From contig JAILMW010000022.1 in assembly GCA_024692235.1 (NCBI GenBank), forward strand, positions 62,001 to 126,000: a DNA stretch of 64,000 nt, written 5' to 3'. This document shows positions 8,420 through 16,355 of this stretch, piece by piece. The position numbers were made by a program, and so were the translations under genes. How positions within the stretch are numbered: the stretch's first letter is position 1; each line of letters begins with the position of its first letter. Source of the stretch: Saccharofermentans sp. Its GTDB lineage: Bacteria > Bacillota > Clostridia > Saccharofermentanales > Saccharofermentanaceae. The notes below the pieces were generated by a model, which made no database searches, was not told where the DNA came from, and was given only the letters and a program-made list of their open reading frames with translations.

Positions 8420-10030
8420 ATGTACGCACCATATAATGACAGTATGATGGAATCAGTTAAGAAGGTCGAGGCTACAAGAGCCGCTCGTATGGCTACAGAG
8501 CCCAGAAGACTTACAGCTGACGAGAAGGACGATCTTCTTTCCAAGTTCCATCCCGACTACAATAACGACTCTTTCGATGAGATCAAGGTTGGTCCCAACA
8601 AGGGTCAGAGAGCTCCCATCGAGCTCGCGAAGATGCTTCACTCCACAAGCCGTCTTGTAACGGACAAGGTGGATCTTAACAAGATCGACTACGATGTAGA
8701 TGTTCTTGTTATCGGTGGCGGCGGAGCAGGTTCTTCCTGCGCTATCGAGGCTCACAATGCAGGCGCTAACGTAATGATCGTTACAAAGCTTCGTATCGGT
8801 GATGCTAACACTATGATGGCTGAGGGTGGTATCCAGGCTGCAGATAAGGAGAACGATTCTCCCGTACAGCACTACCTCGACTGCTTCGGCGGCGGACACT
8901 TCGCTGCAAGACCCGAGCTCGTTAAGAGACTCGTAACAGAGGCTCCCGATGCTATCAAGTGGCTCAACGGACTCGGCGTAGAGTTCGATAAGGACACAGA
9001 CGGTACAATGGTCACAACACACGGCGGCGGTACTTCCAGAAAGAGGATGCACGCAGCTAAGGACTATTCCGGTGCCGAGATCATGAGAACCCTTCGTGAT
9101 GAGGTCATCAACCTCGGTATCCCCGTTATCGAGTTCACATCCGCAGTGGAGCTCATCAAGGACGATAAGGGCCAGGTAGCAGGTGCCGTTCTTCTTAACA
9201 TGGAGACAGGCGACTACATGGTAGCTAAGGCTAAGACAGTAGTTATCGCTACGGGCGGTGCAGGAAGAATGCACTACAACGGATTCCCTACATCCAACCA
9301 CTACGGCGCTACGGCTGACGGTCTTGTACTCGGATACAGAGCAGGTGCTCCTCTCCTTTACCAGGATTCCATCCAGTATCACCCTACAGGTGCCGTATAT
9401 CCTTCACAGATCCTCGGCGCTCTCGTTACAGAGAAGGTAAGATCCGTAGGTGCTCAGCTCGTCAATGCTAACGGTGAGGCTTATATCCATCCCCTCGAGA
9501 CTCGTGACGTTAACGCTTCCGGCGTTATCCGTGAGTGCCGTGAGGGCAGAGGCGTAGAAGCTCCCGGCGGAGTTCAGGGCGTATGGCTCGACACACCCAT
9601 GATCGAGATCTTAGGCGGCGAAGGAACCATCGAGAAGAGGATCCCCGCTATGTTCAGAATGTACATGAACTACGGCATCGACATGAGAAAGGTACCTATC
9701 CTTATCTATCCTACACTTCACTATCAGAACGGTGGTCTTGAGATCAACGGTGACGGCTTCACAAATGCCATCCCCAACCTTCTCGTAGCAGGTGAGGCTG
9801 CAGGCGGTATCCACGGTACAAACAGACTTATGGGTAACTCCCTCCTCGACGTTATCGTATTCGGTCGTAACGCAGGTAAGAAGGCAGCTGCTAAGTATAA
9901 GGAAGTTACTATCGGTAACCTCAATATCGATCACGTAGCAAGCTACGACAAGGAGCTTAAGGACGCAGGTCTTGAGACAGGTGAAGTATCACCCATGCTC
10001 CTTCCTAAGTACGCAAGACACGAGAGATAA
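8420..10030 (+). CDS. frdA: FAD-dependent fumarate-reductase-type catalytic subunit
   Basis: 536 residues, ribosome site AAGGAGG. FAD_binding_2 protein: the dinucleotide motif VIGGGGAGSSCA starts near residue 97, after an extra ~90-residue N-terminal stretch. Downstream are HGGGTSRKR, YHPTGAVYP and a C-terminal GEAAGGIHGTNRLMGNSL block that binds FAD. In SdhA/FrdA the substrate Arg lies in a TE.cRGEGG motif; here the equivalent reads TEKVRSVGAQL, so the Arg is kept but the flanking glycines and Glu differ. Fumarate is the default substrate, but another enoate or L-aspartate oxidation cannot be excluded. Last gene of the operon; a terminator follows. Confidence 0.82.
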   Translation: MYAPYNDSMMESVKKVEATRAARMATEPRRLTADEKDDLLSKFHPDYNNDSFDEIKVGPNKGQRAPIELAKMLHSTSRLVTDKVDLNKIDYDVDVLVIGGGGAGSSCAIEAHNAGANVMIVTKLRIGDANTMMAEGGIQAADKENDSPVQHYLDCFGGGHFAARPELVKRLVTEAPDAIKWLNGLGVEFDKDTDGTMVTTHGGGTSRKRMHAAKDYSGAEIMRTLRDEVINLGIPVIEFTSAVELIKDDKGQVAGAVLLNMETGDYMVAKAKTVVIATGGAGRMHYNGFPTSNHYGATADGLVLGYRAGAPLLYQDSIQYHPTGAVYPSQILGALVTEKVRSVGAQLVNANGEAYIHPLETRDVNASGVIRECREGRGVEAPGGVQGVWLDTPMIEILGGEGTIEKRIPAMFRMYMNYGIDMRKVPILIYPTLHYQNGGLEINGDGFTNAIPNLLVAGEAAGGIHGTNRLMGNSLLDVIVFGRNAGKKAAAKYKEVTIGNLNIDHVASYDKELKDAGLETGEVSPMLLPKYARHER

Positions 10031-10053
10031 GAGAAAACTTCAAACAACAAGCA

Positions 10054-10088
10054 GAGCCGCTTCCAATAGGAGGCGGCTTTCTTTATGT
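10054..10088 (+). terminator. Terminator of the hdr-flx-frd operon
   Basis: Stem AGCCGCTTCC / GGAGGCGGCT (10 bp with one G-T pair) around the loop AATA, followed by TTCTTTATG. It lies 24 bases after the frdA stop and ends the nine-gene unit. Confidence 0.82.
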
Positions 10089-10160
10089 TCGAAATGCAAA
10101 CACAAACAAAAGATTGTATAATTACATAAGGAATAAGAATAGATAAAGGAGGTAGTTAAT

Positions 10161-11426
10161 ATGCCACACAGCGGAGGAGGAGGATCCCACGGAGGCGGTT
10201 CTCACGGAGGTTCACACGGAGGCGGAAGATCAGGTCCCAGAAGATCGAATCACTATTTCCGCGGAGCTCGAAGATACAGGCGCCATTACTACGACGGAAG
10301 GCCTGACACATACTTCTATTCGGACGGAGTACCACAGAAGACAAGTAAGGCGGCGATCGCATTAGTTGGCGTTATAGGTATCTTTACGACGGCGATGTTC
10401 TGCATCCCTGCATTAGGTTCAAAAGCACATAAGCTTAAGGAGAAGTATGCAAGACCGCAGACGCGTATTGTCGATACCATCGACATAATAAGTAACGACG
10501 ACGACCTTGAAGATGCTCTTGAGGAATATAATGACATCACGGGTGTATGCCCGGTCGTTCAAACGATATATATCGAAGATTATCAGATGAACTACGACGA
10601 TCTGGAATCCTATGCATACGATACATATCTTCATATGTTCTCCGACGAGCAGCATTATCTTATCGTATATGCGATTCCCAAGGATCAGAGGGATGCATTC
10701 GCAGACGGGTCATTAAGTGTTCCCGACTACGAATGGGAGATCATGATCGGCGATGAGACTGATAATCTCTACAGCGAGGGAATGTTCATCCATCGTGTAC
10801 AGAACGGTCTGGAAGAAGGTAAGAATCCGGGAGTTGTGATCGCGGATGTCATAAGGCAGCTGGGCGAGGCAGATAAGCAGAAGATAGCAAGACCTGCACT
10901 GCTTAATCCGAGTCTGATCATTCCTTTCCTTGTCGTAGGAGTATTCTTTGTCTTCCCGATCATTACTATGGTCCGTAACATAAAGAAGGAGAAGGAATTC
11001 GAATACGAGGAAGTACCGCTGGAAGAAAGCGACATCGCTTCATCAGCATATACAGGTAATACCTACGCTACAACGGCACCGAATGTTGTCAGCAATGTTG
11101 GAGGTATACTCGTATTAGTATTCATGACTCCTTTTGTCCTTATAGGTATAGGGATCCTGATAGGAGGCATTGTCACTTTGTCCAAGGGGGATACACAGAC
11201 AGGAGCTTTCCTTTCATTATTCGGCGCTATATGGCTTGCTATGTCACTTTTCATGGTAATTAATGTCATCACCGGCATCAAGAAGAGCAAAAAAAGTTCC
11301 GATGACCTTCCTCAAAGACCTGTAGCTGTGCCGACATCTGACGACAATTATCAGTCATGGCAGTCTCATGAGAACTGCAAGGCAGACCACGAAGACGACG
11401 ACAACGTAAGACCCGGATATGAGTAA
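10161..11426 (+). CDS. Membrane protein with Gly/Ser/His-rich N terminus
   Basis: 421 residues, ribosome site AAAGGAGG. Residues 1-25 are almost only Gly, Ser and His in GGSHGG repeats, which could bind metal. A membrane segment follows at about 56-80, then a ~150-residue soluble domain, and three more hydrophobic segments near 250-270, 312-337 and 340-365, with an acidic C terminus. The soluble domain (DDLEDALEEYNDITG, DEQHYLIVYAIP) loosely recalls TPM-type domains, but I cannot assign it firmly. A TATAAT at 10117-10122 may be its -10 box. Stands alone between terminators; function unknown. Confidence 0.75.
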   Translation: MPHSGGGGSHGGGSHGGSHGGGRSGPRRSNHYFRGARRYRRHYYDGRPDTYFYSDGVPQKTSKAAIALVGVIGIFTTAMFCIPALGSKAHKLKEKYARPQTRIVDTIDIISNDDDLEDALEEYNDITGVCPVVQTIYIEDYQMNYDDLESYAYDTYLHMFSDEQHYLIVYAIPKDQRDAFADGSLSVPDYEWEIMIGDETDNLYSEGMFIHRVQNGLEEGKNPGVVIADVIRQLGEADKQKIARPALLNPSLIIPFLVVGVFFVFPIITMVRNIKKEKEFEYEEVPLEESDIASSAYTGNTYATTAPNVVSNVGGILVLVFMTPFVLIGIGILIGGIVTLSKGDTQTGAFLSLFGAIWLAMSLFMVINVITGIKKSKKSSDDLPQRPVAVPTSDDNYQSWQSHENCKADHEDDDNVRPGYE

Positions 11427-11569
11427 TAGTCAAATGTGGCGAAAAATGACAAAATTCATTTAGCGTCCAATGAAAAGCAGAGATTCAACAAATAAAGGTG
11501 TAAGAAGGGAAACCTAAAGGGCGTCATTTAACCTGTAGTTCACATTTTCTTCGCAATTGGAGCTCGTTT

Positions 11570-11623
11570 ATGAACGACACAAAGCGAATAAGAAAGTATC
11601 ATAAGGATGAGAATGATACATGA
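11570..11623 (+). CDS. Possible 17-residue micro-ORF, coupled to an 12-residue one
   Basis: ATG at 11570 has GGAG seven bases upstream and encodes 17 charged residues (MNDTKRIRKYHK...). Its TGA overlaps an ATG (11620) that opens a second ORF of 12 codons ending at 11658. The overlap and the correctly placed ribosome site are suggestive, but such short ORFs arise by chance and no homology can be judged. The terminator at 11687 would end a transcript covering both. Confidence 0.25.
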   Translation: MNDTKRIRKYHKDENDT

Positions 11624-11686
11624 AAACAGCCATACAGTTAAATGACACAAATTCCTAACTCCTTTTTGTTTCATTCACATCGGAAG

Positions 11687-11714
11687 ACCGCTTCACTCAG
11701 TGAAGCGGTTTTCG
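11687..11714 (+). terminator. Rho-independent terminator
   Basis: Perfect 9-bp stem ACCGCTTCA / TGAAGCGGT with loop CTCAG followed by TTTTC. It could end a transcript over the micro-ORFs or over the 10161-11426 gene. Confidence 0.7.
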
Positions 11715-11908
11715 ATTGTCATGAAAAATGATTAATTGGACTGCGGTGAAAAGTGTTACACCCTAATGGAGTATAATATCATCATTAGCTTGAAGAAAAT
11801 TACGGATACTATCATTTTACTCAAAATGCTGACAGAACAATTGTATCGGAATATGTTGGACGATGGAACATACCAATTACAACAGACTACTTATAATGGG
11901 AGGTCGTT

Positions 11909-12529
11909 TTGAGAAAGCTTATTTTACTGGATATTTTTTTCACGATACTATTTGTTATGATGATTGCCGGAATTTTAAAGGGAAGGGATGATCTAAAGCG
12001 AAATGCCAATGTGTATGTTGCTTGTGATATGACTTCAACTATCAAATCATCAGATGGTATGATCATAAACGGTCCTGATAATGTCCAACTGATCATCCCC
12101 AATGGTACAGAGGTGCATATTACAGGTGTTCATATCGATGGATATGTAGATGTAGATGATGTTGATATTGAGATAAGTGACGAGGTGTTAGAAGCATACA
12201 AAAATCATCCGATGTTTCCTTTAGCTGAAACTTCACAGGACGGTATTGAGCATTTGATTTTTCTCCAACAATTTAAAGTCTCGGATATTGATTCAGAAGA
12301 GTTAACGAGGATGTATGATAAGTTGTGTGAGAAACACGAGAATTATGATGTATACTTTGCCCTTTCCGTCATATTGTCGTCAGTCGTTTATTTGTGTCCG
12401 GTTGTATTTGTCACTGTTAGAGCTTTAAAGAAATCTGCATATGGAGTGATCACATGTATAGTTCCGTTGCTGAGTCTGGTGTTTTTTCTTTTGGTCCTTA
12501 AATGTACATTTTCAGTGCTTATTGGCTAG
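11909..12529 (+). CDS. Unrecognised membrane protein (TM-ectodomain-TM-TM)
   Basis: 206 residues. Starts at TTG 11909 behind GGGAGGT. One membrane segment at the N terminus (about 4-23), a ~125-residue soluble domain with Asp/Val-rich beta-like stretches, and two C-terminal hydrophobic segments (about 148-173 and 180-205). First of a run of proteins with this layout up to 16.25 kb. Codon use and base composition are more AT-rich than in the flanking housekeeping genes. I do not recognise a family. Confidence 0.65.
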   Translation: MRKLILLDIFFTILFVMMIAGILKGRDDLKRNANVYVACDMTSTIKSSDGMIINGPDNVQLIIPNGTEVHITGVHIDGYVDVDDVDIEISDEVLEAYKNHPMFPLAETSQDGIEHLIFLQQFKVSDIDSEELTRMYDKLCEKHENYDVYFALSVILSSVVYLCPVVFVTVRALKKSAYGVITCIVPLLSLVFFLLVLKCTFSVLIG

Positions 12530-12580
12530 TATAATATTGGTTAACGGAATCATGTAAGATCGATGATCAGGAAAAGATAT

Positions 12581-13195
12581 ATGAAACGTATACATGTCGT
12601 TATAGTATGGTTGCTGATGTTGATTATTTCTGTAATATGTCTTTGGTATCAGTTTGATGCTATTTATGTCTCTTACTTGAGTAGAGATAGTAGATTGATG
12701 ATAAAGAGCGAGTTGATATCTATCGATGATAATGCAGATTGGCATTGGGATTACGGACGTGGAGATGCCCCTATTATTGTAGACGATCATCTGATCGGGA
12801 AGACTGTATATCTATATGATTACTCTGGTGAGAAGTGTAATGCATTTATAGTCTCTAAAGGTATCTACAAAATTGATGGGATAGAAATAAGCAACTTTAA
12901 CGTTACAGAAGATGAGTTGAATCATTTGGCTTATCGTTCTGTGTACAATAAGAGCGAGTATCTGAAGATATTATTGAATGAATACCGAGAACTGCCTACA
13001 ACGGTTCTTCAAGATAAGGAAGGGCAGTTTGTTGCTGCAACAAACAAATTGATTGCTGTCCTCATCATAGGAATTATCTTCTTTATTGCCTCTTTCTTAA
13101 ATGTACAAATAAAAGCTAAAAATGTGTTGTTAGTTGTATCAGTACTACCCGGAATTGCGTTTTGTGTATTCATCTTGTTGACTACGTTCATCTAA
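12581..13195 (+). CDS. Unrecognised membrane protein, same layout as its neighbour
   Basis: 204 residues from ATG 12581, which has AGGAAAAG six bases upstream; the ATG at 12563 has no ribosome site. Membrane segment near residues 5-24, a ~110-residue extracytoplasmic part with an LIGKTVYLYDYSGEKCNAF stretch, and two C-terminal membrane segments. Same topology as 11909-12529 and 13291-14154, so these may be diverged paralogues or functional analogues. No known family recognised. Confidence 0.62.
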   Translation: MKRIHVVIVWLLMLIISVICLWYQFDAIYVSYLSRDSRLMIKSELISIDDNADWHWDYGRGDAPIIVDDHLIGKTVYLYDYSGEKCNAFIVSKGIYKIDGIEISNFNVTEDELNHLAYRSVYNKSEYLKILLNEYRELPTTVLQDKEGQFVAATNKLIAVLIIGIIFFIASFLNVQIKAKNVLLVVSVLPGIAFCVFILLTTFI

Positions 13196-13290
13196 AGAAG
13201 CATTATAATATTCCTTATTCAACTTATTATCCTTCTATCCCGGAATCATTTTTTGTAAGTTGCGTGAATTGAGAGTCGAGGAATAATTGC

Positions 13291-14154
13291 ATGTTTAAGA
13301 AGATTGTATTAGTAGCGAAGATAGTAATCTCATTGCTTCTTATCGCGGCTTGCATCTTGTTGGTATATCGGGCTGCTTTTAGAGAAAAGTACGAAGATAC
13401 AAGAGAAGTTTTAGACACCGTGATCTCCGAAGACGGCTCTCATAAAGCGGTTGTTACGAAGATTGGTGACTCTTACGGGTACGATGACACTGTAGAATTT
13501 GCTTTGTTTGATGATGAAGGAAAACAAAATGCTATATTTGTCGTATCTGTTTACAATGATTATTCAGGAGAAAAAAGATATGACGTTGATTTTGAGCAGG
13601 AGCAGGTGATCATAAGCGTGAATGATCAGCAGGATATAGGAAAGGCGTGCAAGATCCTTGTTGATTATAGCGACATTGCGGGAAGAGATGTCTCGTTTGA
13701 TGACCATGACAATGTTACGAATGTTTTAGGCCTGATCTGGGGAATATCGTTTGTATTATTTGTAGCATCGGTGATCCTGCTTATGTTCTCTAAGGAACGC
13801 AAAGTGATATTCGGCATTACCACTGCAGTGCTTATTCTTGTAAACATGATTTTATTACTCGGCTTTAATATCGGCCGATATGATCTTAGCCTGAATGATG
13901 TAATTTACGAAGAAAATCTGGCGGCAGATCAGGAATTAAGGCTGAAGAACTTAAATTACGAGTTTTTTAAGGATAGTCTTAATAGGGTGCATATCTTTTA
14001 TCACTCATCTGAGAAAGGAAACCTCTCCTTATCGACTTATGCTTCAGGAAAGGTCGATAAGACAAAGATCGATGCTGTTTTCATGACTCCGAATTCTACA
14101 TTGATCTCTATCCGGGGAGAGGATTCATTCGAGTTTACAATTGTAAGAGAATGA
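13291..14154 (+). CDS. Unrecognised membrane protein (TM-domain-TM-TM-domain)
   Basis: 287 residues, ATG 13291 with GAGGAA upstream. Membrane segments at about 4-26, 147-168 and 172-193, with soluble parts of ~115 residues between the first and second and ~90 residues at the C terminus. The middle domain contains SEDGSHKAVVTK and NDYSGEKRYDVDF; the YSGEK string also occurs in the preceding protein (12581-13195), which supports distant kinship. Function unknown. Confidence 0.62.
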   Translation: MFKKIVLVAKIVISLLLIAACILLVYRAAFREKYEDTREVLDTVISEDGSHKAVVTKIGDSYGYDDTVEFALFDDEGKQNAIFVVSVYNDYSGEKRYDVDFEQEQVIISVNDQQDIGKACKILVDYSDIAGRDVSFDDHDNVTNVLGLIWGISFVLFVASVILLMFSKERKVIFGITTAVLILVNMILLLGFNIGRYDLSLNDVIYEENLAADQELRLKNLNYEFFKDSLNRVHIFYHSSEKGNLSLSTYASGKVDKTKIDAVFMTPNSTLISIRGEDSFEFTIVRE

Positions 14155-14762
14155 TCTTTACTCCAAAAGAAGAGCTGATGAGGATCATGTCCAATTTGGC
14201 GGCGTATATATGGAATTAAGCGAAGTCCCGAATAGCCGGTATGCTGATTTTGAGCGATTGATTCCTGAAAGCCCCGGAGATATTTGTTTTGTATTTGATG
14301 TGCAATCGAATCAGAATAATCCTGATTCAGATGGGGACGAATATCTTGATTATGAAGATGGGAGATATATTTACCACATTCGTGAAGTTGTAACTATATT
14401 TTATGGCGATAATCAGACAATTACTATGGATACCCATTCTTATATTGTTAAGGTTGATGTAGACACAAATCTAAGGCATCATAAAATTGATACGCTTAGA
14501 TTATCTTCGTGCAATAATGGAAATATAGATGATCCCAATAATATTGCCAGGTCATATATGAATTGGGGAACAATAGGTGAGGATTAGTACGGGAGAATTA
14601 AAGGTTATATTGCTCGCCGCAAATCCATGGATAGGAGATTCGAATATTGTTTTAGATTATTCACTTGAGTACTCAGCCAGTAATCTTCGTTCATTGTTGG
14701 TGTTTATTTTTGCAGGGGGATGGTTGGTTGTCAGAATATTGGTGCAGTTGACCGGGATTTAG
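14147..14762 (+). pseudogene. Probable broken membrane-protein gene
   Basis: An open stretch (frame through 14210) begins right after a TAA at 14144 and gives ~145 residues ending at 14587 without an N-terminal membrane segment. It holds a Ca-binding-like NNPDSDGDEYLDYEDG. A second frame opening at GTG 14577 adds 61 residues ending in a hydrophobic segment (LLVFIFAGGWLVVRI), what would be expected as the missing C terminus of the first. The absent N terminus plus the -1/+1 frame switch near 14577 suggest one decayed gene. If it is instead intact, the CDS would be 14210-14587. Confidence 0.45.
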
Positions 14763-14807
14763 GCTTAGTGAGGTATTATTATGACAAAACGACAGGTGAG
14801 ATTGAAT

Positions 14808-15758
14808 ATGAAAAAATATCAGATAGCAGTATATATGCTCATAGCTTCTATTGTGGTTAACGGTTGCTTGTACTCTAATTCCACGACTCCTGACCTTAAG
14901 ATCAAGTTCCAACAGACTTATGAGAATGATGTAATAGATTTTGTTGTTCCTAGGGGAATGGAAGGAATAGTTTGTTCAATGAATAAGGATGAGCTCGTGG
15001 TATTGACTTTCGATGGAACTGAAATAATGCGAGAGTCTTATTCATCTGAGATAATTACAATTGACAGCTCTTCTCAAGTGTCAGATAAAATATCCGTTGC
15101 CTTGAGTAACAATGAAGTCATAACTTATGTGATCGAAGATGAGATATCAGTGAAGTATGACCAAACGTTCGATCATCAAATCAAAACCATCGCTAGTTTG
15201 GGGCGTTATTCTGACGAAGATATGGAGCTTGTTTTACTTGAAACAGGCGAGCTTTACGGATACGGATTGAACTATAATCGCCTTCTTTCAGAGAATGCGG
15301 ATGAGGAGACTGCGATAGATACTCCCGTATTGGTCGCAGAGAACATAACGGATCTGTTTCAATACTGCTATATAACAGAAGACGGAAGATGCTTTGATAT
15401 CCGCATGGGAGAAATGTCCAATTCTCTGCCTTCGGGTGTCACAGAATTACAAAGCTATCATTGTTATCCGTTGTTATGCACTGAAAATACCGCGTATTGT
15501 ATTTATTCTCCTTTTTCTGAATGGAAAGAGGAAGCTGATTATGATCCGGGCTATGTATCGGCATATGAAGCCGGTATTATGTACAGACTTGATAACATCT
15601 GGTATTATAGCGGAACCCTGAGTGCTCCGAGAAGGGGTAAGGGGGTTCCTGAATCGAAGGACGCTAAGATCGATCTCCCTGAAGGATATGACTATCTGAT
15701 ATTATTCGAAGGCCTTGTGGGGTACGATGAGCATACTATCATTCTGTATTCAGTGTGA
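14808..15758 (+). CDS. Lipoprotein with an RCC1-like stretch
   Basis: 316 residues from ATG 14808 (AGGTGAG upstream); ATG 14781 is a possible alternative that adds nine residues. The N terminus is a lipoprotein signal ending in the lipobox VVNGC. The middle has GELYGYGLNYNRLL followed by VLVAENITDL, which looks like a degenerate RCC1-type repeat (beta-propeller blade), and similar blade-like spacing recurs. Likely an exported, membrane-anchored propeller protein. No linked enzyme hints at a ligand. Confidence 0.65.
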   Translation: MKKYQIAVYMLIASIVVNGCLYSNSTTPDLKIKFQQTYENDVIDFVVPRGMEGIVCSMNKDELVVLTFDGTEIMRESYSSEIITIDSSSQVSDKISVALSNNEVITYVIEDEISVKYDQTFDHQIKTIASLGRYSDEDMELVLLETGELYGYGLNYNRLLSENADEETAIDTPVLVAENITDLFQYCYITEDGRCFDIRMGEMSNSLPSGVTELQSYHCYPLLCTENTAYCIYSPFSEWKEEADYDPGYVSAYEAGIMYRLDNIWYYSGTLSAPRRGKGVPESKDAKIDLPEGYDYLILFEGLVGYDEHTIILYSV

Positions 15759-15834
15759 TTTTTAAGAGTATCGGATACATGTATTACTATTATGAAAATG
15801 GCCGGCTAGTATGTGAAACGTGTGGAGAATTAAC

Positions 15835-16251
15835 ATGGCAAATGCACTAAAGAGGTTTTCGCTAAAGAGTTCTATTGCTTTTATCATATGGATAATAACG
15901 ATGTCTGTGTTGATTATCTTTGCTGTATTGGAAATAAAAGCCATAGACTTTGATATTGATAGGTGCGTTCCTGTATCGATTCAATATCACGAGCCTGTTA
16001 ATGATGAAGATATGGAGGAAGCGTTTTCTGAACCGAATTCAGGCGACAGTGTGGAGCGATTGAATAGTTATCGCCAAGAATTAACGGCACAAAAAAGAGT
16101 CGCTATCTGCTGGATGACAGGCTTTTGTGCATATGCATTAGCCGGTGCAGTACTATACTGTATGCTACGCGAGACGGGAAATACCAAGATGCTTCTCTAC
16201 ATCTTATTAAGCGTTATGAATATTGTAGTGTTTTATAATTTTCCGATTTGA
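15835..16251 (+). CDS. Small unrecognised membrane protein
   Basis: 138 residues from ATG 15835, with GTGGAG upstream; the earlier GTG at 15820 overlaps that site. Membrane segment near 13-35, a ~55-residue acidic loop, and two C-terminal hydrophobic segments, again the TM-loop-TM-TM layout of the run starting at 11909. No family recognised. Confidence 0.55.
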   Translation: MANALKRFSLKSSIAFIIWIITMSVLIIFAVLEIKAIDFDIDRCVPVSIQYHEPVNDEDMEEAFSEPNSGDSVERLNSYRQELTAQKRVAICWMTGFCAYALAGAVLYCMLRETGNTKMLLYILLSVMNIVVFYNFPI

Positions 16252-16256
16252 TAAGC

Positions 16257-16355
16257 TTGGATCAGGTTGTGAAGAGTAAAGGTATCCTTGGCGTAACTGC
16301 GCTTATAACGATGGTATTCATGATTCAACTGTTTATCTTTAAGATATCAGTCTAA
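16257..16355 (+). CDS. Possible small membrane peptide or gene remnant
   Basis: Thirty-two residues if started at TTG 16257 (28 from GTG 16269) with a single membrane-spanning stretch, ending convergently inside the end of the hydrogenase gene. No good ribosome site. It may be a remnant of the neighbouring membrane-protein family rather than a gene. Confidence 0.2.
   Translation: MDQVVKSKGILGVTALITMVFMIQLFIFKISV

Larger units (their letters stand above)
11427..11908. other. Gene-poor 480-base intergenic stretch
   Basis: AT-rich stretch without a recognised gene. It holds two overlapping micro-ORFs (11570-11658), a terminator (11687-11714), and a TATAAT at 11772-11777 without a good -35 box upstream of the membrane-protein run. 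It marks a drop in GC content relative to the operon on its left. Confidence 0.6.

Noticed and set aside
8453..9382. 309-residue minus-strand frame across frdA
   Set aside because: Shadow of a well-supported FAD-binding gene; Cys/Ser/Leu-rich without motif.
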